From JAPHTQ01 sp050295975 (GTDB taxonomy: Bacteria > Pseudomonadota > Gammaproteobacteria > Thiohalomonadales > Thiohalomonadaceae): DNA of 64,000 nt. Shown piece by piece: positions 27,140-35,839 of the stretch (positions are counted from its first letter, which is position 1; each line of letters opens with the position of its first letter). A program made the position numbers and the translations under genes. The DNA is taken from assembly GCA_050295975.1 (NCBI GenBank), contig JBNKQR010000005.1:1-64000 (forward strand). The letters are read 5' to 3'. The notes below the pieces were generated by a model. The model did no database searches. It was given only the letters and a program-made list of their open reading frames with translations, and was not told the origin of the DNA.

Positions 27140-27823
27140 TCAACGACGAAAGAAACGAATCCATCTCGCCAGGTTCAACAAGCTCGCCAGTGATGCGGCG
27201 ACGTAGGTCAGCGCCGCAGCGCGCAAGATTCGACGCACCGCTGCTTCATCTTTTTCACTGACATACTGCCAGTGCCGCAACAGTGGCAGCGCCTTGTTAA
27301 AGCTGGCGTCCCACTCCACCGGCAGGGTGACCAGGTGCACCACAGTCGCCATACCCATACTGGCGATACCAACAAGAAACATAAGAAGGCCGCTCTGCGG
27401 CAGTTTGGTAAATGCGGTGATCAATGGAATGGCGAACATAAAACCGGCACCGATCTGTTGCGCCAGTTGCGCAAACATAATTAGTCGGGTGCGTATATTA
27501 AGTAGACTTTCGTTGCGATGGTGCTGAATGGCGTGGCCCACTTCGTGTGCGGCGACGGCAATCGCGGTGAGGGATCGGCCATTATGGTTCTCATCACTCA
27601 GGCGCACGGTGCGGGAGCGGGGATCGTAGTGATCGCCTTTGTCGGTCTGCTCGACGCCGACATCCTCGATCTCCATCTTCTTCAACAGATGACGCGCCAG
27701 TTCCGCACCGTTACCGGGAATATCCTTGCGCTCTTTGGCGTAACGACGAAAGGTCCACTGGGCCCACCATTGGGGACCGAAGACCAGCAACAGGATTGCA
27801 ACGATGAGAATGACGTAAGGCAT
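27140..27823 (-). CDS. YugP-type neutral zinc metallopeptidase
   Basis: A 227-residue membrane peptidase of the DUF/YugP family. A hydrophobic N-terminus (MPYVILIVAILLL) is followed by the zinc motif HEVGHAIQHH and further helices at about 110-160. The C-terminus with AAALTYVAASLASL is characteristic. The physiological substrate is unknown. The start at 27823 is preferred; the reading frame continues upstream only through a tandem repeat (27833-27867) that does not look like coding sequence. No clear Shine-Dalgarno was seen. Confidence 0.82.
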   Translation of the reverse strand: MPYVILIVAILLLVFGPQWWAQWTFRRYAKERKDIPGNGAELARHLLKKMEIEDVGVEQTDKGDHYDPRSRTVRLSDENHNGRSLTAIAVAAHEVGHAIQHHRNESLLNIRTRLIMFAQLAQQIGAGFMFAIPLITAFTKLPQSGLLMFLVGIASMGMATVVHLVTLPVEWDASFNKALPLLRHWQYVSEKDEAAVRRILRAAALTYVAASLASLLNLARWIRFFRR

Positions 27824-27832
27824 GGAGATAAA

Positions 27833-27867
27833 GGTAACAGGTAACAGGTAACAGGTAACAGGTAACA
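27833..27867. repeat. Five tandem copies of a 7-bp unit
   Basis: GGTAACA is repeated five times without interruption, ending in GGTAACAAC. It lies ten bases upstream of the YugP-type peptidase start, in the untranslated leader of that minus-strand gene. Copy number could vary by slippage and alter spacing. Confidence 0.9.
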
Positions 27868-27871
27868 ACGT

Positions 27872-27897
27872 CAGGTTACGGGTTTTCCTGTAACCTG
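27872..27897. repeat. Inverted repeat related to the GGTAACA array
   Basis: CAGGTTAC (27872-27879) and GTAACCTG (27890-27897) are perfect reverse complements separated by ten bases. The arms share the GGTTAC/GTAACC core with the tandem array next to it. It lies between the SPOR-domain gene and the peptidase gene. Confidence 0.75.
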
Positions 27898-27922
27898 CAG
27901 CCTGAGACCTGCAACCTTCTTT

Positions 27923-28492
27923 TTAGCTTTTATCCTTGAGCATGATGAAGTCGATGCCGTTGTCCTGTAGACGACGGCGTGCCTTATCCACGGAACGCCG
28001 ATCAGTGAAGGGACCAAGACGTACCCGGTGCCAGGTCTGGCTGTTGTCGACGGTAACGGTCTGCACGGAGGGGGTAAAGTTGAGCAGGAGCAATTCGGCC
28101 TTGCGCGCCTCGGCCTCTTCCTGATTTTTGAAGGAGCCGACCTGCAGGTAGTAGGTGGCCTTCTCCGCGTCGTTGCCTCTACCCAGTTCCAGACTGGGTA
28201 TCACCACTTCCAGCTCGGGAAGGATGTTATAGAAATCGAAATTAATTCCACCGTCTCTCTTTTTCGGCGCTGGCGGCGGCGTGGTTTTCTTCACTTCGCG
28301 GGTATCGGTCACTGCCGGTTTTGTTATGGCCCGGCTCGTAACTTTCGTCGGTGCAGCACCGTTCTTCTGCACGTAGACCAGAAAGGCGATAAACAGCCCG
28401 GCCACCAGACCGCCGAGCATCCACACCCATCCCGGCAGCGGCTTTTTCTTGCTGCGTGTGGTGGTGCGTTTGGCGTAGTCGCGACGGGCCAT
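27923..28492 (-). CDS. SPOR-domain membrane protein (FtsN-like)
   Basis: A 189-residue inner-membrane protein with a cytoplasmic basic tip, one transmembrane helix (about 21-43) and a periplasmic linker rich in Lys, Thr and Pro. The last 75 residues are a SPOR domain that binds glycan strands lacking stem peptides, with YYLQVGSFKNQEEAEARKAE and VRLGPFTDRRSVDKA parts visible. FtsN-like proteins follow argS in many gammaproteobacteria, as here with an eight-base gap, so a cell-division role is likely. Confidence 0.85.
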   Translation of the reverse strand: MARRDYAKRTTTRSKKKPLPGWVWMLGGLVAGLFIAFLVYVQKNGAAPTKVTSRAITKPAVTDTREVKKTTPPPAPKKRDGGINFDFYNILPELEVVIPSLELGRGNDAEKATYYLQVGSFKNQEEAEARKAELLLLNFTPSVQTVTVDNSQTWHRVRLGPFTDRRSVDKARRRLQDNGIDFIMLKDKS

Positions 28493-28500
28493 TATATCTC

Positions 28501-30267
28501 CTACATGTTATCCGGCGCGGAACAGCCCAGTAGTGCCAGACCGTTAGCAAGCACCTGCCGTGCTGCCAGGATCAGACTAAGGCGAGCATCGCGCAGAGCT
28601 GCATCATCGACCAGGAACTGGTGGGCGTTGTAATAGGTGTGGAAGTCGTTCGCCAGTTCGCGCAGGTAGTGGGCCAACTGGTGCGGCTCATGGGTTAGCG
28701 CTGCGCCCTCGACCACTTCAGGATAGCGCGACAGACTACGCATCAGATCCTGTTCGTGCTGCTCACCGAGTAGCGGCAGATTTTTCACCCCAGCCTTCAT
28801 ATCGTGGCTAAAGCCCTTCTCTGCCATCTGTCGCAATACGCTGCATACCCGGGCGTGGGCATACTGAATGTAGTAGAGCGGGTTGTCGTTGGACTGGGAC
28901 TTGGCCAGGTCCAGATCGAAGTCCATGTGCTGTTCGCATTTGCGCATTACGTAGAAGAAACGCGCCGCGTCGTTACCCACTTCATCACGCAGTTCGCGCA
29001 GGGTGACAAAGGAGCCGGAGCGGGTCGACATCTGCACCCGTTCGCCGCCGCGATAGAGGATGGCAAATTGCACCAGCAATACGTCGAGCTTGTCTGCGTC
29101 GACCTTGTCACCCATAGCAGTAAGCGCCGCCTTCACCCGCGGGACGTAGCCGTGGTGATCCGCGCCCCAGATATCGATCACCCGATCAAAACCGCGATCC
29201 AGTTTGTGCCAGTGGTAGGCGATGTCGGAGGCGAAGTAGGTCTTCACCCCATTGTCTCGCACCACCACGCGATCTTTCTCGTCACCGAACTCGGTGGAGC
29301 GAAACCAGAGCGCACCCTTCTCTTCGTAGATGTGACCCGACTTCTGTAGCTGTTCAATCGCCTGATCAACCCGTCCACTCTCTACCAACGAGCGCTCTGA
29401 ATACCACTCTTCGTAGACAACACCAAACTCTTCCAGGTCCTGACGAATGTCGGCAAGGATCGTATCGAGGCCCATATCAAAGACGGTACGGTAATCCGCA
29501 GCACCGAGCAGTTGCTTGGCACGCTCGATCAGCGCATCGATGTGCAGCTCTTTGTCCCCACCTGCCGGTTCATCGGCAGGGATATTTTCAAACACGGCGG
29601 CAGACGCGTGACGGAAGGCATCGCCGTGCTCACGATGCAGGGTGGCGGCGATGTCCCAGACGTAGTCGCCCTTGTAACCGTTGGCGGGGAAGGTAATGGT
29701 CTCACCAGCCAGCTCCAGATAACGCAGCCAGATGGAGGTGCCGAGGATATCCATCTGCCGTCCGGCATCGTTGACGTAATACTCGCGATGCACTTCGAAA
29801 CCGGCGGCAGCCAGCAGATCAGCAACCGTGGCGCCGTAGGCGGCACCGCGACCATGGCCGACATGCAGCGGACCGGTGGGATTGGCAGAGACAAACTCCA
29901 CCTGCACCCGTTTGCCGTTACCGATGGTGGAACGCCCCCAGGCCTCGCCCGCCTCCAGTGCCTCACCGACCACCGCGTGGAAGGCCGCCTCGGCCATGGT
30001 GAAGTTGATAAAGCCGGGACCTGCGATCTCCACCTTCGCCACCCGCTCGGATACGGGCAGTGCTGCCACCACCTTCTCCGCCAGATCACGCGGCTTACTG
30101 CGCGCTGCCTTGGCCAGCACCATAGCGATGTTACAGGCGAAATCGCCATGGCTGCGCTCGCGGGTACGCTCGATGGTGATGCTTTCGGGCAGATCACAGT
30201 CGAGGGCGCTGTCGGCGACGAGCGTTTGCAGGGCGGTGTTAACGAGTTGCTGGAGGTGGAGTTTCAT
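28501..30267 (-). CDS. argS: Arginyl-tRNA synthetase
   Basis: Class I aminoacyl-tRNA synthetase, 588 residues. The HIGH-type motif is in PTGPLHVGHGRG (about residue 120-135) and the KMS-like region is GERVQMSTRSGSF. The N-terminal additional domain and the C-terminal anticodon-binding domain, ending in VLANGLALLGC, are present. It charges tRNA-Arg with arginine. Followed closely by the SPOR-domain gene. Confidence 0.97.
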   Translation of the reverse strand: MKLHLQQLVNTALQTLVADSALDCDLPESITIERTRERSHGDFACNIAMVLAKAARSKPRDLAEKVVAALPVSERVAKVEIAGPGFINFTMAEAAFHAVVGEALEAGEAWGRSTIGNGKRVQVEFVSANPTGPLHVGHGRGAAYGATVADLLAAAGFEVHREYYVNDAGRQMDILGTSIWLRYLELAGETITFPANGYKGDYVWDIAATLHREHGDAFRHASAAVFENIPADEPAGGDKELHIDALIERAKQLLGAADYRTVFDMGLDTILADIRQDLEEFGVVYEEWYSERSLVESGRVDQAIEQLQKSGHIYEEKGALWFRSTEFGDEKDRVVVRDNGVKTYFASDIAYHWHKLDRGFDRVIDIWGADHHGYVPRVKAALTAMGDKVDADKLDVLLVQFAILYRGGERVQMSTRSGSFVTLRELRDEVGNDAARFFYVMRKCEQHMDFDLDLAKSQSNDNPLYYIQYAHARVCSVLRQMAEKGFSHDMKAGVKNLPLLGEQHEQDLMRSLSRYPEVVEGAALTHEPHQLAHYLRELANDFHTYYNAHQFLVDDAALRDARLSLILAARQVLANGLALLGCSAPDNM

Positions 30268-30350
30268 CGTATCCCGGTTCTGAAGGCATGCTATTGAACA
30301 AGCGGGACATTATCCTTGCTACAGAGGTACGGGCGCAAGGGACAAAAGAA

Positions 30351-30490
30351 TTCACCGCAGAGACGCAGAGGAGGCAAAGAGAGGCTGTAGATATCTTCGG
30401 GCAGCCAATGTTGCCCTGGATAGCTCATCCTGGCAGTCATGGCTTCCTGCCATGCCCCCCTTTGCGCTCTTTGCGCCTTTGCGGTGAGAG
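30351..30490. repeat. Interspersed repeat with imperfect terminal inverted repeats
   Basis: The left end begins TTCACCGCAGAGACGCAGAG and the right end reads as its imperfect reverse complement (about 30461-30490, CTCTTTGCGCC then TTTGCGGTGAG). Sequences of this type (CACCGCAGAGRCGCAGAG) are widely scattered in bacterial intergenic DNA. It fills most of the space between argS and the cytochrome b561 gene. It has no gene of its own and may be a non-autonomous mobile element remnant. Confidence 0.75.
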
Positions 30491-30496
30491 AAGTTT

Positions 30497-31231
30497 TTAC
30501 TCTTCGAGATCCACCGGCTGCTTCGGCAACACCTTGTGGCCACTGAACATGGCGGAGACCAGTCCGGCGCGTTCGCGGATCTCGCCCATCACCACGGCGG
30601 CGATGTGCAGCACGATGGCGATGCCGAGGATGAAGAAGACAATCTCATGCACCTCAATAAACGGCTTGCGGAAGGCTCGCATCTCTCCCCATGCAACGGC
30701 GTCGACCATCGCCTTGTTACCAGGCAGCAGGGTGGAGGGATCGACATTGGCGGGGGCTACCCACTCAGCGATCCAGGCACCGAGCGGCGGATAGTAGAGA
30801 TCAGTACCCGCGAGCACCAGACCAGTTATCGCCTGGGTGATTAGCAGCACTAACAGCGCCAGGATCATCAAGCGGCCCAGGGGGTTATGGCCCAGATAGG
30901 CATTCGGTTCGCCGCTACGCAGGCTTTTGATGTAATCGCCCAGCTCGGCGACGAAGCCTTTGCCAGGAAGGATTGCCGACCAGCGAGCAAAACGGCTACC
31001 GGTAAAGCCCTGCACGATGCGCCAAAGCAGGTTGGCGGCAAACAGATAACCGAAATAGGTGTGGAGTATCTTCATGCCGATCTTGGCCTCACCGGCCAGA
31101 CCGAGTGTCTTGCCGTTGTAGATCACCAGGCCAGTAGCCAGTAGACCGAGCACACTCAGGAAGTTGATCCAGTGGAACCAGCGAATACCGCGGTCCCACA
31201 CCTTGTAGGCGTTATAGGTGGTGGTAGTCAT
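30497..31231 (-). CDS. Cytochrome b561-family membrane protein
   Basis: A 244-residue di-heme membrane cytochrome of the b561/hydrogenase b-subunit type. About four transmembrane segments carry histidines such as those in RWFHWINFLS (segment 1), KILHTYFGYLF (segment 2), and EVHEIVFFILG and AIVLHIAAVVM (last segments). It should pass electrons between the quinone pool and a periplasmic partner. No partner cytochrome or enzyme subunit is adjacent, so its job is unclear. Confidence 0.82.
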   Translation of the reverse strand: MTTTTYNAYKVWDRGIRWFHWINFLSVLGLLATGLVIYNGKTLGLAGEAKIGMKILHTYFGYLFAANLLWRIVQGFTGSRFARWSAILPGKGFVAELGDYIKSLRSGEPNAYLGHNPLGRLMILALLVLLITQAITGLVLAGTDLYYPPLGAWIAEWVAPANVDPSTLLPGNKAMVDAVAWGEMRAFRKPFIEVHEIVFFILGIAIVLHIAAVVMGEIRERAGLVSAMFSGHKVLPKQPVDLEE

Positions 31232-31305
31232 CTCATTTTCGCTTGGGTGGTCAGTAAGACGGCCGATGTTAGCGCTGGAATATTAAAGATGTATGAATGA
31301 TCGCC

Positions 31306-33510
31306 TTAAAACAGCTCCACCGGATCCACATCCAGCGACCAGCGCGCCTTGCGCCCGCTCTTGAGCGTCTCCAGCTGCGGCGCCCAAACGGCGAGAAGCC
31401 GCTGCAACGCCTGTCGATTCTCCGCCTGCAGCAGCAACTGGGCACGACTGCGCCCGGCACGACGCTCCATCGGTGCAGGCACCGGGCCCATCAGCCAGAC
31501 CCCTTCATGGCCGATGCGCTCCGCCAGCTGTCGCGCCTCTTCGAGAAAATCGTTGGGTGCCTGTGGATTCACCGCCTCAGCACGTAGCAGGGCCAGATGA
31601 CTGAATGGGGGTAACCCCGCCTCCTCTCGCTCTTTCAGCGTGGCAGCGGCAAAACGGGCGTAGTCCTGCTCGACCAGTAGGCGCAGCAGCGGGTGATCCG
31701 GCGCGTGAGTCTGAATCAACACGCTACCCGGCTTCTCGGCACGTCCGGCTCGACCGGCCACCTGAATGATCAACTGCGCCATCCGTTCAGCGGCACGGAA
31801 GTCGGCACTGAACAGGCCCTGATCCGCATCGAGGATCCCCACCAGGGTGACGCCGGGAAAGTGGTGCCCCTTGGCCAGCATTTGAGTACCGATGAGAATG
31901 CGTCCCTGGCCCGTACTCACCTCGGTGAGTAGTGCGTCCATCGAGCCTTTGCGCCGGGTGGTGTCGCGATCGATGCGCACGATACCCACATCGGGGAAGC
32001 GTTGCTTTAGCCCCTGCTCAATTCGCTCAGTCCCCTGCCCTACCGGATGGAGTTCGGCCCCACCACACTCAGGGCAACTGATCGGCCGTGGGCGCTCGGC
32101 ACCACAGTGGTGGCAGCGCAGACGACCGGAGCGGGCGTAGTAGGTCATGTGCGCATCGCAGCGCTGGCACTGGCTGGTCCAGCTGCAATCATGGCAGATC
32201 AACACTGGGGCAAAGCCGCGCCGGTTGAGGAACAGCAGTACCTGCCCCTCCGCTTCGAGGTGTTGCCGCATCGCCTGTTGCATTGCCATGGAGAGTCCGT
32301 CGTCCACATGTTGCTGACGCATATCGAGCAGGCGAATCGACGGCTGCGAGGCACTGCCCGCCCGCTCCGGCAGATGCAGATGGCGGTAGCGCCCCTGGCG
32401 GGCGTTGTGCAGGCTCTCCAGCGAAGGGGTTGCGGTACCGAGTAGCAACGGGATGTTGTGCAGGCGGGCACGTAACACCGCCAGATCCCGCGCCGAATAG
32501 CGAAAGCCATCCTGCTGTTTGAAAGAGGGGTCATGCTCCTCGTCGAGAATAATCAGCCCTGGATTGGGTAGCGGGGTGAAGATCGCCGAGCGTGTACCGA
32601 CGACAATAGGCGCCTCGCCCTGTCGCGCCATCTGCCACGCACAAAGGCGCTCACTATCACTGAGACCAGAGTGAAGCACGGCAATGGGCAGCGCGAAGCG
32701 GCGGCGCAGACGACGCATCAATTGCGGCGTCAGGCCGATCTCCGGCACCAGCAGCAGTACCTGGCGTCCACTATCCAGTACCCGTTGCATCGCTTGTAGG
32801 TAGACTTCGGTTTTGCCGCTACCGGTCACCCCTTCCAGCAGCAGGGTAGCGAATTCGTTGCTCTGTTCTGCCAATGCATCGACGGCCTGCTGTTGGCTGC
32901 TATTGAGTGGCGGAGGCGTCTCCCCTCTCTCCTGCTCTGGCATGGCAAGGCAGGGGCGCAGGTCGATCTCGACCCAGCCCTTCTCCACCAGACGTTTCAT
33001 TACCGGCCGCCAGTTATCGAACTCGCTATCGAGGCGCGAGGCCTCCACCCCCTCCGGATACGCCTGCAGCAGCTGGAACAGGCTGAGCTGTTTCGGTGCA
33101 CGTTTGAACTGTTCTTCATTAGCAGCCTCTCCGGTACTACTCAGACGCCACACCTCAATACCGCGCACCGCTGCATCACGCTCCTGCCGTAACAGCACCG
33201 GCAGGGCGACACTAAAGACCTCGCCGGGTGGATGCCGATAATAATCGGTCGCCCAGCGCAACAGTTTCATCACCGTCTCGTCGAAAAGTGGCACTTCATC
33301 CAGCTGTCGATGTGCCGCCTTCAATTTTTCTGTCGGCAATTCACTCTTTGCCGCCACCTCCACCAGCACCCCGACCTGTTTTCCTCGACCAAAGGGCACC
33401 AGAAAGCGCTGCCCTGGAACGGGAGCGGAAAGCAGATCGCGGGGCGGCAAATAGTCGAACAGTCGACGTAGAGGTGAGGGGATAGCGATACGTAAAATAG
33501 GTGGGGACAT
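31306..33510 (-). CDS. priA: Primosomal protein N' (replication restart helicase)
   Basis: A 734-residue DEXH helicase that reloads the replisome at stalled forks. The N-terminal DNA-binding part begins ILRIAIPSPLRRLFDYLPP. Walker A is VTGSGKTEVYL, Walker B DEEHDPSF, and two zinc-binding Cys clusters are in CHDCSWTSQCQRC and CHHCGAERP...CPECGG. The frame extends up to 33609, but family members begin near ILRIAIP, so ATG 33510 is preferred. Three DnaA-box-like sites lie 103-137 bases upstream. Confidence 0.95.
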   Translation of the reverse strand: MSPPILRIAIPSPLRRLFDYLPPRDLLSAPVPGQRFLVPFGRGKQVGVLVEVAAKSELPTEKLKAAHRQLDEVPLFDETVMKLLRWATDYYRHPPGEVFSVALPVLLRQERDAAVRGIEVWRLSSTGEAANEEQFKRAPKQLSLFQLLQAYPEGVEASRLDSEFDNWRPVMKRLVEKGWVEIDLRPCLAMPEQERGETPPPLNSSQQQAVDALAEQSNEFATLLLEGVTGSGKTEVYLQAMQRVLDSGRQVLLLVPEIGLTPQLMRRLRRRFALPIAVLHSGLSDSERLCAWQMARQGEAPIVVGTRSAIFTPLPNPGLIILDEEHDPSFKQQDGFRYSARDLAVLRARLHNIPLLLGTATPSLESLHNARQGRYRHLHLPERAGSASQPSIRLLDMRQQHVDDGLSMAMQQAMRQHLEAEGQVLLFLNRRGFAPVLICHDCSWTSQCQRCDAHMTYYARSGRLRCHHCGAERPRPISCPECGGAELHPVGQGTERIEQGLKQRFPDVGIVRIDRDTTRRKGSMDALLTEVSTGQGRILIGTQMLAKGHHFPGVTLVGILDADQGLFSADFRAAERMAQLIIQVAGRAGRAEKPGSVLIQTHAPDHPLLRLLVEQDYARFAAATLKEREEAGLPPFSHLALLRAEAVNPQAPNDFLEEARQLAERIGHEGVWLMGPVPAPMERRAGRSRAQLLLQAENRQALQRLLAVWAPQLETLKSGRKARWSLDVDPVELF

Positions 33511-33885
33511 GGGGCCGAAGTTTACCACGCTGACCAGCTTAACTTGGCCGTGATTGTTAAGGTCTGATGACAGAAAACGCGCTAACTGCTTGTCGCTGCT
33601 CGCTTTCATAAGTTATCCACAAAAGCTGTGGATAACTTTGTGGATGAAATGGGGCTATCCGCCCTAAAGCCCCGTCAGTTCTGGAAAAGTATTAAAATGG
33701 CGATAAAATCATCAATGCAGAAATACATAACAATATCAATTAGATAAAACTTTTCTTAAGGCAAGTGAATATTTTTTCTCGGCTACTGTTGACAAACAGA
33801 AGGGTGCTGAAATCCATGTGAATAAAAGTCATAAAATGAGTCTTTTTCGGACTTGTACAGAGTGATTTTTTTTGCTAGTTGAGGG
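33511..33885. other. Intergenic region between EAL-HDOD gene and priA
   Basis: A 375-base space. It holds a DnaA-box cluster (33613-33647), a six-bp stem with 11-base loop (GGGGCT/AGCCCC, 33651-33673), and then an A+T-rich stretch of about 130 bases (33680-33810). The upstream part of the priA reading frame overlaps it but is unlikely to be translated. No small gene was recognised. Confidence 0.6.
33613..33647. promoter_or_regulatory. Cluster of DnaA boxes upstream of priA
   Basis: TTATCCACA at 33613-33621 and TGTGGATAA at 33627-33635 are two perfect consensus DnaA boxes in opposite orientation; together they form an 11-bp perfect inverted repeat with a five-base spacer (33611-33637). A third site, TGTGGATGA (33639-33647), has one mismatch. 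Binding of DnaA is expected from consensus; its effect, repression or activation of priA, is inference. Confidence 0.7.
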
Positions 33886-35124
33886 TCAATCTTTCATTCC
33901 GTGCAGGCTTCCCATGCTTTCGTCTGCCCATAGAACTGCCTGCAAATAGCTGTGGCGGAAATCACTGGCTGATATGCCTGTGTTGAGCAGCTCCTGCCAT
34001 GCACCTTTCTCGTAATTAAGCACCTCAGTGAGCACCTTACCGGCCTCACCTGCCTTCTCCAGCAACGCCTGCTTCACCTCGACGCTGAGCGGAAGCCCTG
34101 CCAGCAGTTCTTCCATCGGTCTATCCATCAGCGCATCAAGCACCGAGAAGAGGCCACAGGTAAAATATTGGTCCCTGTCGCGAGGGTGGTTGTGCAGGTC
34201 AGCGAGCAGTTCGCACATACGGCCCCGAATCAGGGCTGTACGCATCAGCTCCCGTGGTTTGTCGTCGATTCGCGCCAACAGCAGCAAATTGACCCACTTT
34301 TTGATGGTGTTGGTACCAATCAGGACCAGTGCCCGGTGCACCGACTCTATCTCCTTTCCCAGAGCAAAGGCGGCGGAGTTGATGAAGCGCAACAGTCGGT
34401 AGGTAAGGGAGACATCCTGCACAATGAGCTGTTCCAGCTCATCAATGTCTGCATCGGGGTCCTGCAACTTGGCCAGCAGACTGAGGATCACCAATCGGTT
34501 AGCGGGCATGCTATGCCCTTCAATAATATGCGGCTTACAGAGAAAATAGCCCTGAAAATAATCGAAACCGAGTTCCCTGCACATTTCGAACTCTTCGTGG
34601 GTCTCCACCTTCTCCGCCAGCAATTTGACCTGGAACGGCTCCAGCTGCGTCATCCTTTCACGCAGATCGGCTTCATTTTGTCCCATCACCTCAAGCTTGA
34701 CGATGTGAGCGATCTCCAGCAGGGGGATAAATTTGTCGCTGAAAACGAAATCATCCAGGGCAATGATGAAGTCATTGGCTGCCAGTTCGCGCATACCCTC
34801 TATCACATGCTCGTCCGGTTCGATGTCTTCGAGGATCTCAAGCACGACCTGGCTCTTATCCAGAGGCAGCGGATGATCGCCGCGAATGAAGCTGCCGGTG
34901 AGGTTGAAATAGGCAGGGTGGGCGCCGACGATGGAGTCGAGTCCAATATCAAGCACGCTGTTGATGATCACTTCAGTGGTGGCACGATCCCCGTCCGGGA
35001 ATTCGGCATAATTGCCCTCATTGCCCGCGCGATAGAGTAGCTCGTAGGCCACGACCTCCTGCTTGCGATCGAAGATCGGCTGACGTCCGACAAAGATATT
35101 ACTGGCGACTGCCTCGTTATCCAT
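33886..35124 (-). CDS. EAL-HDOD signalling protein
   Basis: A 412-residue protein. The N-terminal 200 residues form an EAL-like domain (FVGRQPIFDRKQEVVAYELL), in which the signature is changed to ELL and the metal-binding residues are incomplete, so c-di-GMP hydrolysis is doubtful. Residues about 205-390 are an HDOD domain (SLTYRLLRFINSAAF, VHRALVLIGTNTIKKWV). Such proteins (YuxH-like) are thought to act as signalling adaptors. It is a single gene on the minus strand. Confidence 0.85.
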   Translation of the reverse strand: MDNEAVASNIFVGRQPIFDRKQEVVAYELLYRAGNEGNYAEFPDGDRATTEVIINSVLDIGLDSIVGAHPAYFNLTGSFIRGDHPLPLDKSQVVLEILEDIEPDEHVIEGMRELAANDFIIALDDFVFSDKFIPLLEIAHIVKLEVMGQNEADLRERMTQLEPFQVKLLAEKVETHEEFEMCRELGFDYFQGYFLCKPHIIEGHSMPANRLVILSLLAKLQDPDADIDELEQLIVQDVSLTYRLLRFINSAAFALGKEIESVHRALVLIGTNTIKKWVNLLLLARIDDKPRELMRTALIRGRMCELLADLHNHPRDRDQYFTCGLFSVLDALMDRPMEELLAGLPLSVEVKQALLEKAGEAGKVLTEVLNYEKGAWQELLNTGISASDFRHSYLQAVLWADESMGSLHGMKD

Positions 35125-35257
35125 ACATCGATTCCACTATATTGTTGTTATATTTCGCAGCATCAATCCCTGACAGCCATTTATTTTTTTGACAACTCTT
35201 TCGATTATTCCACGGGCGCTCCCATTACGGAAGGCACTAGCCATAAACTTTAGACGT

Positions 35258-35284
35258 AAAAAAACCCGGCGTTGCCGGGTTTTC
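35258..35284 (-). terminator. Intrinsic terminator after rpmG
   Basis: Seven-bp GC stem (ACCCGGC/GCCGGGT, 35264-35280) with a three-base loop. An A-run on the left side gives a U-run for minus-strand transcripts coming from rpmB-rpmG. The right side also has TTTT, so it may work both ways. Confidence 0.85.
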
Positions 35285-35307
35285 TACTTTTCTGCGCGAA
35301 AGTGAAG

Positions 35308-35475
35308 TTACTTAATCTTCGCTTCCTTATACATCACATGCTGGCGAACCACGGGATCAAACTTCTTGATCTCCATCTTTTCCGGCATGTTGCGCTTGTT
35401 CTTGTCGGTGGTGTAGAAGTGACCGGTACCGGCACTGGACACCAGGCGAATTTTATCACGGGCTGATTTTGCCAT
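35308..35475 (-). CDS. rpmG: 50S ribosomal protein L33
   Basis: A 55-residue ribosomal protein. It begins MAKSARDKIRLVSSAGTG and ends with VRQHVMYKEAKIK, nearly the same pattern as E. coli L33. It lacks the CXXC zinc pairs of the C+ form. It lies 11 bases downstream of rpmB and is followed by a strong terminator, the classic rpmB-rpmG operon. Confidence 0.97.
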   Translation of the reverse strand: MAKSARDKIRLVSSAGTGHFYTTDKNKRNMPEKMEIKKFDPVVRQHVMYKEAKIK

Positions 35476-35486
35476 CGTATTTCTCC

Positions 35487-35723
35487 TTAAACCTTCTCGC
35501 CGCGGGCACGGATGTCGGCCAGGACGGCATCGATACCCTTCTTATCAATGATGCGCATACCTTTGGTGGTAAGACGCAGCTTGACCCAGCGGTTCTCGCT
35601 CTCCACCCAGAAACGGTGGCTGTGCAAATTCGGCAGAAAACGACGCTTCGTCTTGTTGTGCGCATGCGAAACGTTGTTACCGGTGACCGGACGTTTGCCT
35701 GTTACCTGGCAGACCTTGGACAT
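35487..35723 (-). CDS. rpmB: 50S ribosomal protein L28
   Basis: A 78-residue ribosomal protein starting MSKVCQVTGKRPVTGNNVSH and containing NKTKRRFLPNLH. The frame runs to 35759, but the family start is at ATG 35723. It forms an operon with rpmG. Confidence 0.97.
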   Translation of the reverse strand: MSKVCQVTGKRPVTGNNVSHAHNKTKRRFLPNLHSHRFWVESENRWVKLRLTTKGMRIIDKKGIDAVLADIRARGEKV

Positions 35724-35839
35724 GACTCTGGACTCCAAAAATTCAGAAATTCTGTTCATCCCCCGGATACCCCAGGGGCAGGAAGCCGGATTTTATACCA
35801 AAACAGGCCCGCCACCGCAAGGAAAACCTCTCTTTTTAG

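Noticed and set aside
27833..27867. CRISPR array
   Set aside because: The 7-bp units are contiguous with no spacers and no cas genes are present.
29512..30297. A 261-residue open frame antisense to argS
   Set aside because: Shadow of argS; no domain pattern.
33611..33810. Chromosomal replication origin
   Set aside because: DnaA boxes and an A+T-rich stretch are present, but only three boxes were seen and dnaA, dnaN, gidA and rnpA are not nearby.
34168..35040. A 290-residue open frame on the plus strand
   Set aside because: Antisense shadow of the EAL-HDOD gene; no motif and no ribosome binding site.
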